Below are positions 33,810 through 47,047 of a stretch of DNA of 64,000 nt, one piece after another. Origin of the DNA: Certhia americana (taxonomy: Eukaryota > Chordata > Aves > Passeriformes > Certhiidae). How positions within the stretch are numbered: position 1 is the stretch's first letter; every line of letters begins with the position of its first letter. The position numbers were made by a program, and so were the translations under genes. The notes below the pieces were generated by a model. The model made no database searches. It was given only the letters and a program-made list of their open reading frames with translations, and had not been told where the DNA came from. The stretch spans positions 4,560,497 to 4,624,496 of the forward strand of contig CM031870.1 in the NCBI GenBank assembly GCA_018697195.1, given 5' to 3'.

Positions 33810-34826
33810 TTACTGAGACCCACTTTGATGGGTCGTGGCTGTTTCTGGTATTTCGAGGTGATTGTTGGCACGGGTTTTCCTTCGGCACCTCTGTAAAACT
33901 TTAAGTACTTCATCCTTGCATGGTTTATGAAAACAAAGTATAACTACCAAACTAGCACAGCTCTCACAGAACAACACTATTTCTGCAATGTTCATCACAA
34001 GCTCGTTCTTTGTAGTTCCAATGTTCATCTGTAGTTTCAGTGTTGTCCTGAAGAGAATCATGACGTTATAAAACAGGCGGCAAACAAACATTGTCGCGCT
34101 GATCGCGTACACGGCGGGGTAAGCGTGGATGTGCTGCTGCAAGGCTGGAGCTCCAGCAGGTGCTTCTTTAGCCCACAGAACAGTAAAGCAGAGGATCTGG
34201 AGTAATGATGGGATTCCAAACCCAAAGGTGAATTTAACAATCTCGTATTCAGGCCGCGCAAATAATGGATCCAGCTGGCAGTGTGATTCTAGCTGATAAT
34301 TATCAGTGCCAACCAGCACTGCCTCCGTCAGGGACAAACAGAAGGTGTATGTGAGTAGGAGCCCAACACATAAGATGGGTCTTTGGGTGGCATTGCAGAG
34401 AGCAGTCCATTGTGGAAATCTCTCCAGTAACAGTGTGAGAAGTGTCAAAATGAAAACATACTGAGAATTGAAATAACCAAAGTTGAAAAAAAATGACAGT
34501 ACGCTACAGGCAAGGTGGGTTGCTGTTAAGTAGTCAGGTCTAGAGATGACAGTAAAGGATAAAAAAATCATTATGATATTGCTGATGGTGAAGTGTAGAA
34601 GAAGTAAGTCCAAGCTTGTTCTATTGTTCTGCAAATGATTCTTTATGAAAACGATCAAAATACATATGCCAGCTATTAATCCTGTGGGTACAAAAAAGGC
34701 AATGTAACAGTGCATAAGTCTGGATATGATGTTCTGAGAAGCTATGATGGCTTCAATTTCTTCTGGGGAAGTGAAAGACTGGCTCTTGCTTGGGTAGCTG
34801 ATCCAAGTCATGTTGTGAGAAGTCAT
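33810..34826 (-). CDS. Divergent class A-like 7-transmembrane orphan receptor
   Basis: A 338-residue uninterrupted frame with an ATG at 34826 (GAAGG before it; the second Met is residue 6). Seven hydrophobic segments lie at roughly 41-61, 72-94, 104-134, 150-171, 196-218, 236-259 and 277-299. An extracellular N-terminus carries a glycosylation site at N5. C107 at the top of TM3 and C183 in loop 2 can form the usual disulfide. Signature residues are non-canonical: LER (134-136) in place of DRY, no CWxP in TM6 (RLFYNVMILF), and no NPxxY in TM7 (CESCASLVVILCF). The tail is basic with a Cys (HKPCKDEVLKVLQRC), possibly palmitoylated. It is not GPER1 or GPR146 and I cannot name its family. It lies between those two, on the same strand, and as an intact frame is probably functional. 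Confidence 0.88.
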   Translation of the reverse strand: MTSHNMTWISYPSKSQSFTSPEEIEAIIASQNIISRLMHCYIAFFVPTGLIAGICILIVFIKNHLQNNRTSLDLLLLHFTISNIIMIFLSFTVISRPDYLTATHLACSVLSFFFNFGYFNSQYVFILTLLTLLLERFPQWTALCNATQRPILCVGLLLTYTFCLSLTEAVLVGTDNYQLESHCQLDPLFARPEYEIVKFTFGFGIPSLLQILCFTVLWAKEAPAGAPALQQHIHAYPAVYAISATMFVCRLFYNVMILFRTTLKLQMNIGTTKNELVMNIAEIVLFCESCASLVVILCFHKPCKDEVLKVLQRCRRKTRANNHLEIPETATTHQSGSQ

Positions 34827-37800
34827 CCTTCTTTCTACACTGTGCTTATTTCTTGTTCAATGGTGTTTGAAACTGAACTGGAAAAGGAAGTTGAAACAAG
34901 TTTTAAAGGACAGTTTTAATGCTTTTTTTTTTTTTTTTTTTGCATTGAATATATTATGTGCAGTCAGGCAAAACTGAACCATTTGTTCAGAATAAATGCA
35001 GTAATTTCTTGGTGGATTTTACACTCCTGTGTTATTACCCAAGTTAGCTTGAAATTATTTTTAGCCAGATAAATCTGCCTTTTTATTTTAGATGTGGTTT
35101 CTGCTCTTACCACCCCCCCTCCATTTCCTCACTTGATGCAGCTTTGTGGACAGCCAGGATCCGGCACACTCGTGTTGCCTGTGGAATATATGGAATATTT
35201 GCTATTCAGAGGGTGAAGAAGGAGCTGACTCTGTTTAGGTGGAGCTGTTTTTCCTCCCCATCTCGCCAAAAAAGGCCAAGGCAGTTTGCAGGGCAATCCA
35301 GCGTGTGGGCAGCAGCTCCAGCCACAAAAAGCTCCACTGTCCTATCACAAGGGTGGGAATTTTGTATCATTTGAACCCAGCTGCAGTCTCACACCACATA
35401 CTGAGGAAAATGCAAAGATAATCACAATATGAGGCACTAGCCACATTCCTTTCTTTGTTTTAGTTTTGCTTCCTTTCTGTTCTGAAAAAGACCCTTTCAT
35501 AACTGCAGTCTGTACTGAGGAGCCTGCATAAAATTAATGGGAGTGTTTAAGAATTGTTATGAACAAACTGCTTTTATACTAAAACATCTTCATACATTAA
35601 TAACACTGTCATTTCTTAGATGTAGCTGTTGCATAAAATGGCAAAAAATAATGCTTTTCTGCATGCTCAACTTTGAGAAAATTATTACTGGCGCATTAAA
35701 AACCTGTTGATAAAGTTTTAGCAAGGACCATTCATTACAGCTGCATTATAAATTCCTGGAAATAGGGAATTTTGAGAGTAATATGGATAGGCTGTTAGCT
35801 GTAATGACTCTGTGATATGTTGATACAATGATTTTGTTACTGTATAAATGCTTGGAGGCTCCTTTTTTTTAAGTAAAAAAGCTTTTATGAGAATATAATA
35901 TGTACTCATGAAAAACTGTAATGGATATGGATATATACATTTTCCAGACCACCTAAAAGCATAATTAGCTCAATTTCTAAGAGGAAATTTCTGTGCACCT
36001 TCTGAATGATGCAGGAAATAACATACCTTTTTAAGTTGCAAAGAATTAATATATTGAAACATGAGATAATTAACCCACTATTCCTAATTAATTTGGAATG
36101 CCTCATTAAAAATGTTGCTCAGTACTGGAAAAAGTTAAACAAATAGGCACTTTCACAGTGTGGAATGTGAATAAAGAAGGAAAGAAATCTTCTTTATTCA
36201 CAAAGATTCCAACTTTGTGTTAGACTTTATTGTTTTTACTTTGTTCTGTTTTACCTAAAGCTGGTCTGAACTAGCAGGCAAAGACAGGGTCATGGAGTTC
36301 TCCTTGCAGGAGTTTCTGTAAGTCACAGTGGCAAGAAGCTACATACTTCATTGTACATAATGCCTTTTCCATAAGGGGATTCTAGTGATGTTAACTCTTA
36401 AAATGAAAGTAATGTTAAATTGGTAAAAATTCATAGAGATGCATTAATGTTTTTAAGCAGTGCTCATTATAGATAAGTCAGTGTCTTAATACTGTTTGAC
36501 AGTTAATTTATGGTTGTTACCTCTGACACTACTTCGCATTTTTGATATTTCTAATCTCTCCTCAAAATTGGAATTCTAATACTGGTTTTAATTAGAAAAG
36601 TTGACTTATCAAAGTGGCTTTGATTAAATATGTATATAATCTTACATAATTATAATTTCATTTATAGAAAAGCATGGAGTTATGTTTTGATTCAGCAGTG
36701 TTCTTTGTCCCTTTTTAAAGACAGAATTTCTTCCTTTGTAGAAAAGGTTATTTTCTGAGAGATTCCACTACAGGAAGGACTGATGCACCCAGGGAAGATG
36801 TTACAGGTGATCTTGCAGGAGGGAAGGGTTGGCTGGTCAGACTCTGTTCCAGCCACTGAGCTGGGGTGCACCATGTAGCAAAGAACTGATGGGCAAAACA
36901 GACAGAAGTCTCTGAAGCAAGCTAAGAGTCAGTATAATTTTGAAGTTTAAAAATAGATTATTAAATACGAGCAATTCTTGTGTGTGAAACTTGTGCAATT
37001 CATTTCTTCTGAAACACATGGGAGGAGTCTCAAGAATAAAGGAAACTGCAAGTCAAATTTTCATCTTTTGTTAGGAGAGAGATTTGAAGCTTAATCTGGT
37101 GAAGGATTGTGACCACCTGAGCATCTGAGAAAGTCTGTTATCACCCCACACTGTAGATTCAAGGTTAGGAAATATTTACAGTTAGAGCTGTGCCACCAGA
37201 GCTTACAGTGTCACCTGCAAATTCCATCAGGCCTTTTGCAGGGCTGAATGAGAAGAATTCAGTTCTGGTTCTGTAACATCTCCGTTATCTTCTCAACAAC
37301 TTCTATGGGCCAACTAACTGTGCTTACTGTCCTTGCAGAGAATCTCAGAATAATTTAGCAACATTCAACTTTTCTGGTAACATCTTTGCAAAGGAAACCA
37401 AGAGTGTTGTTTGGGGTTTCACAGGAAATCATATGGCCTTACGTCAAATTGCAGAAAAAAAAAAAAAAAAAAAGCCAAAACTTGAATAAACTGCTCAGGA
37501 CCTGGCCTTGGTACTGATACTGGGTTCAATTATTACTATAGCAAGGTATTTTTAATTTTATTTAAATCCTCATTGGGCATTTAAGACAAAGTAATGCTCA
37601 ATGCAGCATATTCCAGTAACTGCAGCTTACTGTGCAGACAAGTGCATCATCTTGGTCTCTCTTCCTGTACCCACCTACTTGCACATTGTGGTGTGTTATT
37701 GATAACCCAGCACAGTGTTAAGCAGAGGCTAAGGATGTGTTTACCTCTCATTTGGTGACAAGATGGATGCCTGAAACAGTTTCAGTTGTAACCACAGACA

Positions 37801-40800
37801 TGAACATTATTGTTAAATAATTAACATTGATGCTTCCTCTCCATCTAAATATTATTATCCTAACCTAAGTGTATGTCTTTTAAATTACCTCATCTGAGGA
37901 AGGATTTAAACTAAACAAGAGTAATCTTTTTCAGCCTAGAATTAACATGCTCCCTTCAGGGAAACTATATATTTATAATTATCTTCAGTGTAGGTATTAG
38001 AATTCTGAGCTAAGGAAAAATTTTTAGGTGTGCTGTTTTAAAGGGAATCACCTTAGGATTCCCACCCAAACAAAATTTTACCAAAAGAGCAAGCTGTTTG
38101 CAGCTTTGCTGTGGCTAGTCAGTGTGAGTATAATTCTTGTTTGAATTCAATAAAGTGCTTATTACAGAAGAAATATCTCCTAGCAGTTTGTAGCCAATTC
38201 TGAAATATTTTTAGTTTGGCAAATAAGATTAAAGTCTATGCTGTAGTCATTAACTTTCCCCCTTAAATTATTCCTAGAAGCTTAAAAGAATCACAATGAC
38301 AATGTCAGAGATTTTTTTAAGATTTGCTTCTGGTGTCTCACTATTAAAAAAAGCAAATAGCATTTTAGAGCTCAGATTGTGGTAGGTAGGAAAGGCTCGT
38401 GTGCAGGGGGTACAATCAGACATGCCCAGATCTTCCTACAAGCTGAAACGCATGTGCACTCTCTCTAAAAGGGTCACTGCCTGTATATTTCTGACCTTCC
38501 TACAATCTAATCTTTTTTCTTTTGAATGTTTTGTCTCTTCATAACAATTTCATTGAAATTTGAGGATGTATAGCACTTTCCAAGGTGCATTGTTCACCAC
38601 CTCATGAAGTGGCTGTATTAGGGTTTTTCAAGCTGGGGTTATGAATTGGGCCTGGCCAGAACAGCCTGACTCCCTCACAGCCCCTGCAGCTGATGGATTG
38701 GGAATAGTCCCAGAAGGCACAACCTCTGTACATTTGTTTACATCACACTGAGTAGCTTTAGAGATTCCTGTAACTGTGAGGTGCTCATCTGTCACATAAA
38801 GCAACTCTTAGAAATTCTCTTTCCACTTTTAAAACATTCCCAAAGCATCTAGTCCGTGCTTAGAGTAACAACGGGATGAAGGAGCTCACAACTTCTGCTG
38901 TAGTAGTGTTAATGCTTGCAAATTTCTACAGACTTTTGGTAGTACTAATTTAATTTAAAATAAAAATATATGTTCCATGGGAGCAGCAGAGGGTGGTTTA
39001 TTTCTCACATGATGTTTTATTTCAGAATATTCATACAGCTAGCCACATCTTTTTTTTCCAAATACTTAGGAGTTTCCATCATAAAAATATATAGGGAATT
39101 TATTATGTCATTTTCCTCTGCTGTGAGAAGATCTGGTATTCCCTCAATTCTTGTCTGGTTCTTGGATTTACTGCAGGGACATTTTTTTTTTTTTAATTTC
39201 AAAATGCACGTAATGTTTATGCTCTGCTGTGGTGTGGGTGGAGGGGGTGACGACAGCAGACAAGTACTCTGCTCTTTTAGTGGAATCTGTCAGCTTACAG
39301 TGCAAACACCTCAAGACCTGAATTATGTTTTTTTCTCTTGCTGACATACTATGACATAAACTGACTTTTATTTCCATTTAGTCACAGTCACTATGGCAGA
39401 AGCCAGATCTATTTCTGTTTGTTTTATGATTAGTTACTGAGGGAAATTTGCAATATGCTACTTGGTTTTTCTTTGTGTTGTCATGCTCCAGTATTTTATC
39501 CCTTTATCTTGAGTCCCCCTTACTTTAATTTGCCATCAGTTATGTCAAAAATCCTCTCTTAACTTCCCGCGTCCTCACTTTTTTCTTGGATTTTTTTTTC
39601 CTCTTTTTATCCCTGTTTCCTCCCTATAATTCAGCAGTTAAAGCAAATATGTTTGATTTTCACTTTCTGAAGCACAGTGAATACATTCCTCTTCACTTCC
39701 AACACAAGTGAGCACAGTGTTCAGAAAGCAGTTTAAAAATAGCAAGTTTTGAAAGGACTTACAGTGCTGAGGCGACCTAGTCCCTAAGATTCCATTTGGT
39801 TTGGGTTCCCCATCCCTACTTTCATGTTTAACTTTTTGCATAAGGGGAGCTTGGTTTCAAGGAGACTTGTGTTTATTTAAAGTCTAGAAGAAAGAGCTCC
39901 TAAACCAGGGGAGTTTCTCCCTGGCAGCCAGAACTCTTCCTCTGTAAAAGGTTTGGTAGGGCAGTCTTTCTGCATCCTGTCGCCAGCCTTTAGATGGAAA
40001 ATATTCTTTCATCCAGTCATAAAGCAATACACATAACATTGCTTGTGAAACTCTGCTCTTGGTGGGGATGTCCTGCATTGACTTGAGAAAACACGTGATC
40101 TGGGGGGAGAAGATATCCTTTCTGTTCACACCACATCTGCCAAGTTAAAAGATGTGGGACAGCTTGCAGTATATGAGACTAAAATGTGAAATGCTATATT
40201 CATCTTTCTTGTAAGAGCTCAATTCCTACTCTTGGGCAAATATTTGAAGTTATAAAGACTGAAGAAATCCCACCCCTAAGTTGTGGAAAAGTAGCAGTTC
40301 CTGAGAAACCGAAAGCTTTTTGCTTTTCTAGAATATAGAGGAACTTACAATAATTTAAACATAATCCCCGAACTGCATCCCTGATGTGTTTCCTGTCTTA
40401 TATAATGCCTGTAGTGGGTTTAAGATTATCTGACAATGTCCATCCTCTAAAAGACTGGTTTTAGGCAACGGTTGGAGTTGTTTGTCTACACCACTGAACA
40501 GTATTTCATCATCCACCTCCCATTGGTTCAACGGGAATGGAATACTTAGTGGAAAACAGTCTTCACATTTTCTCTACTTAATGCCCAGTTTTATCACAAA
40601 TGTCAGCTTCATTATATATTTCTGCTTTCTGAGGACCTTTCCCAGATACAGCATTTTACTTTGTGTAGTTCAAATGTTGCCAAAAAAGGTAAAACTAAAA
40701 ACTTTTAATTACAACATTAGCTTCACTATTTGAGCCTCTTGAATAAAACATTGCATATTCAAAGTAATATAAAGCACTTACCTTTTCAAGAAATAGTTCC

Positions 40801-43800
40801 ACAGAAACAACAGGCTGAACCTTTCACTGAGAAATGTCAGATGAAATGCAATTATTATTTGGAGCTTATAGCCCTTTCTATTTCTATAGAAAGCAGAGTG
40901 TGTATATTGCAGTAACTTCTTCAGCTGCTGTACATCACAGTGAAAAATCCAGGCAGTGACTATAAACCATGCAGTTCTGTAAGGGAAACAGGAACTTAGC
41001 TGAAGTCATTCAAACGATACACGTTGCATGTTTAGCAAACCTATGGTTTCATCATCATGTGACTTTAAAGTTCAGATTCTCTTCTGCAATGAGATATTTT
41101 AGAACAGAAAAGTAGTGTTTGTCCCTGCCATTTCTGAGTATGTGAGGCCATCCAGTGGAATTTTTTTTTCCTGTTCATGAAGTAATCCTACGCTCACTGG
41201 CCAGCCTTTGCAACTGCATTTTTTCCCAGTGTGCTGTTTGAAGTGCTAGAGGTCTAGAAAAGGAAAAGCCTGTGGAATAAATACCACGGCACGCCCATTG
41301 CTTAGTACAACAAAAGCTCAACACAAAGCAGGGCATGTCAAACCATTAAGATCCCTACTTAAAAATAGGTGTATTTCTGTTTTTCCAAGGGTCCTGGCTC
41401 TTGGAATACTCCTGTTACTGTATATATGCAATAAATTATTTTTCCAGATGCTCTGCAATCACCACGAGGTGTTAAAAGACAAGTCTTTGAGTAGGAAGGA
41501 TGTTTTGGGTCTGGCTCAGTATCAGTCAGTGACTATGTTGAGTAGTGTTCTTAAAACCTCAGATATAAATAAGCAAGAAGGGGTTGGCTCATGATTTTTT
41601 TTTTTAGTGCAGTCCATCTGTCTGGGATGTATCAGCAGCATCATGTTTTCCTTACACCAGCTCATGGGGAAGGACATTTATGTTGTAATCTTTCAGTAAC
41701 CTGCAGTGGCTTTTGTGGTTTGAGAGGGTTGTTTGTGACCAGTGTATCAGCACTCTGTTTTCATGGCTACCCACTTGTTGCACTTTAAAAAGGCTCACTG
41801 AAAAACATGGAAATTGCCAAAACACTTGAAAAAAGTGAAATGAGACAAATGTGTATGAGTCTAAATTTAAAAATCAGAGTTGTGGATTACCTGGAGAAGA
41901 TATTTTAGCACTTAATCTACATTTTCATCTGAAGTTTAGCGCTACTGCTCCAAATACTTCCTTGAGATTAAAGGTAGGCTGGATGGAGGGTCTTGGGTTG
42001 CAGCAGCAGCTCAGAAACATTTCAGTTTTCAGGTTGAAGGTTCACATTCTTTGTGAACAGTCCTCCAGAGCAGTTGTTCAGAGGCTCTGTGAAATGTGAT
42101 TTCCAATGAGCTTTATTCAGAATACTGTAATTCACTCAGAGCCTTTGGTTTTGATCATCATATGTAGCAGTTTGTTGGACTTGGTAGGTTGTTTATTGTT
42201 TCCCTTTTATTTACAGTAGTTCCTCCAAAGTGCTACAGAAAACCTTGGGCAAAGTGGCAGTGTAGTGCAGGTGTTTTGTATGTAGCATTTCCCTGTGAGC
42301 TGTACCCTAATCCAGGCTCGTTCTGTTGGCATTAAATTCTTATAGTTAAGAACAGTAAAGAAAAAATATGCATTGTCATTACATGCAAATCAGGTGATTC
42401 TTTTATTTTTCTGTTGGTTTGTCAGTAAAGACGCAAATTTCAAGTGTCACCTTAGTCTTTCTAAGACTGAGGGCTATGCAGAGAGCACACCAAACTATGT
42501 AGGCATAGTGGAATGATTGCTTTTTGAAATTGCAGAATAATTTCAGGAAGGCTTTGGTCATCAGCTTAACTTTTTAGCTTCCAGAATGGATCACTTGTGC
42601 ACTCGAGGCAATGCTGAATAATTGCAACATGGTTTTGTTGCTGTACTTCCCACTGAAGTGCTCTGAATAGGCCTGTTATTGATAACCCTGGACCCTGCTG
42701 GGGATGGGGCAGGGGGGACTGTACTAAAATTATTTCTTAGCTGAGGGCCAGAAGTAAACTGATGGAAGTTTCTATCTTTTTGAATTTGCCTTTGGTGGGT
42801 GTATGCAAGGATATCTGGCTGTGCCTTTGGTGTTTATTAGTAAAAGAGAGGCAAATCAATGACTGCACCAATTAAAGGACTATTCAAACCGCTCTTTACA
42901 AAGGTTTCAGTGCCTCTGAGTTAAAGAGCTGTCACTGAGCAAGGAGTAACTCCCGTGCAAGTAGATAAGTCCTGACACAGCAGTATTGAGGCCACATTTC
43001 CTGTTATTCAGTAACCTCGGCTCTGACAATGCATGGGCTGGGTAAGCAGAGCTCGAGGGAACTTGTCTGCTAATGGGAAAATTGTATAAATAGAACCGGA
43101 AAAGTAAAAAGAGAAGATATTTCTTATACCTCCCATCTCGAAAAAGGAAAAGTAATTGAAAAGAAAGCTCCCATCTTTAAAATGCATTCACCTTTACAGG
43201 CATTAGTTCTTACTTTGTCTGAAAGCTGTATTAAACTTCATTATTCAGTGGTATTTAGGGAATTAGTAGGTATTCCTACTTGGAATCAGTTGCAAGTAAC
43301 ACAACACAATTTCTGAATTGTGCACAGCTTGAGAGACTCACACATGAGAAAGCATCACATTTTACAGGTGGAGAAACTTGGCTACTGAGAAATTTATTCT
43401 TCCAAGGAGATGAAATAAATTGAAATCCAGAGGAGAAGTAGAGGCTAGAAAACAAAAGTTTCCCAACTCTGTATTCTTTATTCTGTTTAGACTTTGCTGA
43501 TTCCCATCTTGATAGCTGCAATTCTGCCTCATCTTCTGGAACAAAAGAATTCTTGAGATACGTTAAGAGCTCCCAGGTGGAGTTTCGACAGCAGCTTGCT
43601 GTGCTGTTACTGTCACAGTTAATGTGTTAGTAAAAGAAAAGCAAAATATTGCTGTTGTGTGACCAGCTGCATCTTTGCTTAGAAAAAACAATAAACCAGT
43701 TTGTTTAATTTGCTTAAAAGATCACAGGGTACAAGTCATATGAGAATAGTGGCAAGCAGACTAATGCTCAATTGTATAAATGTTTCATAAAGCTCCAGAA

Positions 43801-46800
43801 AATGGTTAGATCATTGTGTTTGGGATGATGCATAATGTAATAATTTTTTTTTTTTAGTAATGATATATGGATTTATGATTTTTTTGGTGAAATTTCTTTG
43901 CATGTATTAATTTACTTGCTGTCAGTGGAAAAGGCTGATGTGTGATAATGATGTTCTGGATATGATGGAGGCAGGAAGGGTAAAGTTACAGAAGTGAAAT
44001 GGTTGTGAGATGCTGTGGTAATATTTAGGGATTGGCTGATAACACGTACAGTCACCAACCACCTATAGTCTGCTGTGGTGGGCAAAAGTTGGGTTTATTT
44101 TTGAGCACAACTGTTCTTATGGCAAAATAAATATCTCCAGTACTGAGTGACAGATGCTGCTATAAAGAAAGCAGATGTGAATGACTTTTTTCTTTTACCA
44201 ACACCAATAATTTCTCTTAATTGACCCATATTACTGATGTGTTTAGCAGAGCATACATCCCTGACAGTAGGTTTAATTTAAAGTGAAGGCTTTTTCTCTC
44301 ATACCCATGTGTGCCAGATGAGAGAAACTTCTCCATCTTGCTTAACAAACACTGTTCAATTCTTCTGGCTTGTGAGATACTGCGGCCCTGGAGATTTCAG
44401 CCTTTTTATTCTCTGGCTTCAGTCAGATTCATCCTGCACAGTATTATGGAGATGGTGATCCTGTCTTGCTCATCTTCCTTCTGAACAATCCTGATCAGTT
44501 GTTCAGCAGAGCTGCAACGCTCAGTTGAGCATTAGAGCTCGTGTTTGCTTGGTGCTGCATCAAGCAGCCACAGGGTGAGTGAGGAGGCTGGAGACCAGAG
44601 GCTGCAGCAGCCTGCAGATAGTGCAGGGACTGGACTGGATTCTCTGGGGTAGTGATTATTGTTACGGGGCTAATCCTGCATGAGGAGCCCAAAGTTTATT
44701 TTCAGACCACACTGTTGTTTTCTTCTCTCAGTTAATGTATCTTGTCTTGCCATTTGGATGTAATGTTATTAAGGAAACCATCCCTGTGTAGAATGATAGG
44801 ATTGTTTTGGAATATTAAATGACTGTTATTGCCTATACCCCAGTGTATTATGATGAAAAGCAGTTGCTTTGTTACTGGAATTTTGAATTGTGCAGTACAC
44901 TGCAATTTTGTTTCAAAGATGTTTTTCATCAACTGCCATGTATTTCCACCTTAATTTTTTCTCTATTGTTGTCATGTAAGAAAAAAATAACTCGAGTGTG
45001 GGATATAAGCCATTGTGTTAGTCAAAGATTGCTTTGACTCTGTCGGCTGAGCTGAAATATTGGAAGCTTTTCTTTGTGGTATTTTAAGACATTAAAGCCA
45101 CTTATATTAATGCAATACCTCAAAATTCCTGAGGAGGAAAAAAAACCCCTAATTTTTGAGAGGAGTGTCTGTTTTAAGGCTTTTGTTACATTCAGGTACA
45201 GTTGCCAGTCACATTGTAAAACTGTTCTTGTGAAAGGCCTGTCTGTTCATTTTGTATATATTTAGTCCTACCTGACAGCAAGCAAATTTGTGTCCTTGAT
45301 CAAAACATTGTAGAGAATTAGGCCTTTGATATTAAAAAGGACACCTCTCCTCCAAAAAACCCAAACCTACCAAACCCCAAAACATGAGGGAAGTTGTACA
45401 GAGAAACAAGAATTGCTAGTGGGAAGAGAGTTAAAGGAATTTTGTTTATGGATTAATTTTAGAACAAAAAAACTCACATGGCTTTATTGTATTATATGCC
45501 CTGCATGTTTGGTTTAGGAAGGGTTTTTTTAAGTGTGGTTTTTAAAACGGAATTCAGATGCTTATGCTTATTTATAAGGTACATGGAGCTATGTAAAATT
45601 GTAAAATTTGATAATCTTACTCTCTGCTTGGATGGGGTTAAGAAGCCCAAGCTGGTGATGTTTATCCATAAGCACTGGTTATTAATGATTACCTGCACCT
45701 CAGAGGTTGGTTGTAAATCCACTTTTCTTCCTTTTTCCCTGTAACAGCCATGCTCAGTGCTGTGTGATTGCTGCCTTCACACCTCAGGGTTCCTTGCCTG
45801 TGGTTCACTATTAGTGGTTCTATTATTGGCTTATTTGAGCACTGTATGTAATGCAAGTTGTTTTATAAACAGTCTTTTATTATTATTACTATATAGTAAT
45901 GTTTCTATCAATCACAAAATAAATTCCTCAATATAGGTAAATCATCTGTGTAACTCAGCTACAAGAGCTCAAAAATTGCCTGCATTAAAAAATAATATTT
46001 TACTAAAGGGTGGAAAAAAGCTTTTCCTAATAACAAGTTTTAATAAGAGAGCTGATCTCTGCATAGCACTGCAGGTGCTAAAATGGTTATTTAATTGCAC
46101 ATAGGCTGGACCTGAAAAATTTCAGACTTTTTTCTTAATTAAGTAAGAAATCTATTTCATTGTAAACTAGTGAAACCACACTTAATTAGAAAGAATTACA
46201 ATACTCTGGAGCTGAATGGGAATGGCACTTCCTTTGGTCTTTGAGCATCTTGTCAACCACAATGACTAGTAACAGATGTTTCATGAAACAATACAAGAAA
46301 CATGTGCTTTTTAATAAATAATTCTTCTTTGTGAATAGTCAGACCTAGTAGCCTGGTTTAATATCCTTCTATTAGGTTCAAAACCAGAATTAACCATTGT
46401 TGAGATTTGTTTCTTGCAACAGAATTGTCTCTTACCTGACTCTCCCTCCCAGCAGCAGTTCATCCTCCAAGTTGAGGCTAATTCTGTTTCCTCTAAATAC
46501 TTGTAGAAATACCCTCACTGCCTGCAGGCAGGACCAGCTGTACAAATCAGTGTTTAACCAGAAACTGGGACTGATTTCCACCCCCAAAGATCAATTTAAA
46601 TCTGCCTAATTTTACTGATCTTACTGCTTTTGGGAACTGCAAGAGCATTCTGACAGTGACCAGCAGATGGAGTTTCTAAAACAGCTTTGATAAAGCAATA
46701 CCAGAATTCCATTCAAAAGGATCTTTTAAAGGTTTTGGAGAAAAGAAACGGTGCAGAAATTCTAGTGATTTTAAGATAAACTTTAACTTAAATTTGCAAG

Positions 46801-46849
46801 TTTTGGGGAGCTAAAATTAGGCATTTCAATTCACTTTGTAATCAGTAAT
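34827..46849. other. Intronic/intergenic sequence, no gene recognised
   Basis: Mostly AT-rich sequence with homopolymers (T run at 34924-34942, A run at 37454-37473). A GC-richer stretch at about 35100-35400 upstream of the orphan receptor could contain its leader exon, but no donor/acceptor pair is convincing. Scattered open frames of 60-120 codons have no recognisable content. Confidence 0.45.
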
Positions 46850-47047
46850 TGTAGTGGGTTTGCATGGCAAGGTTTGGATAGCAGAGGCAGGGAGGGGCTA
46901 CAGGAGTGGTTTATGTGAGAAGCTGCCATAAACTTCTCCGTGTCCAACAGATCCAATTCCAGCAGAGCCCAAGGTGGACCTGTTGTTGGCCATTAGTGCC
47001 AGTGGCAACACCTCTGGGATAATGGATATAAGAAAAGGGGGAAAAGC
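46850..47047 (+). mobile_element. Endogenous retrovirus LTR-like fragment
   Basis: The block starts TGTAGTGGGTTTGCATGGC, with GGGGCTACAGGAGTGG and GTGAGAAGCTGCCATAAAC following. It ends around a GGATATAAGAAAAGGGGG stretch, where the TATAAG may be the LTR promoter. It is GC-richer than its surroundings and resembles an LTR I know as repetitive in songbird genomes. It is partial: no internal retroviral sequence, no second LTR and no clear target-site duplication were found. The family is not assigned. Confidence 0.5.
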
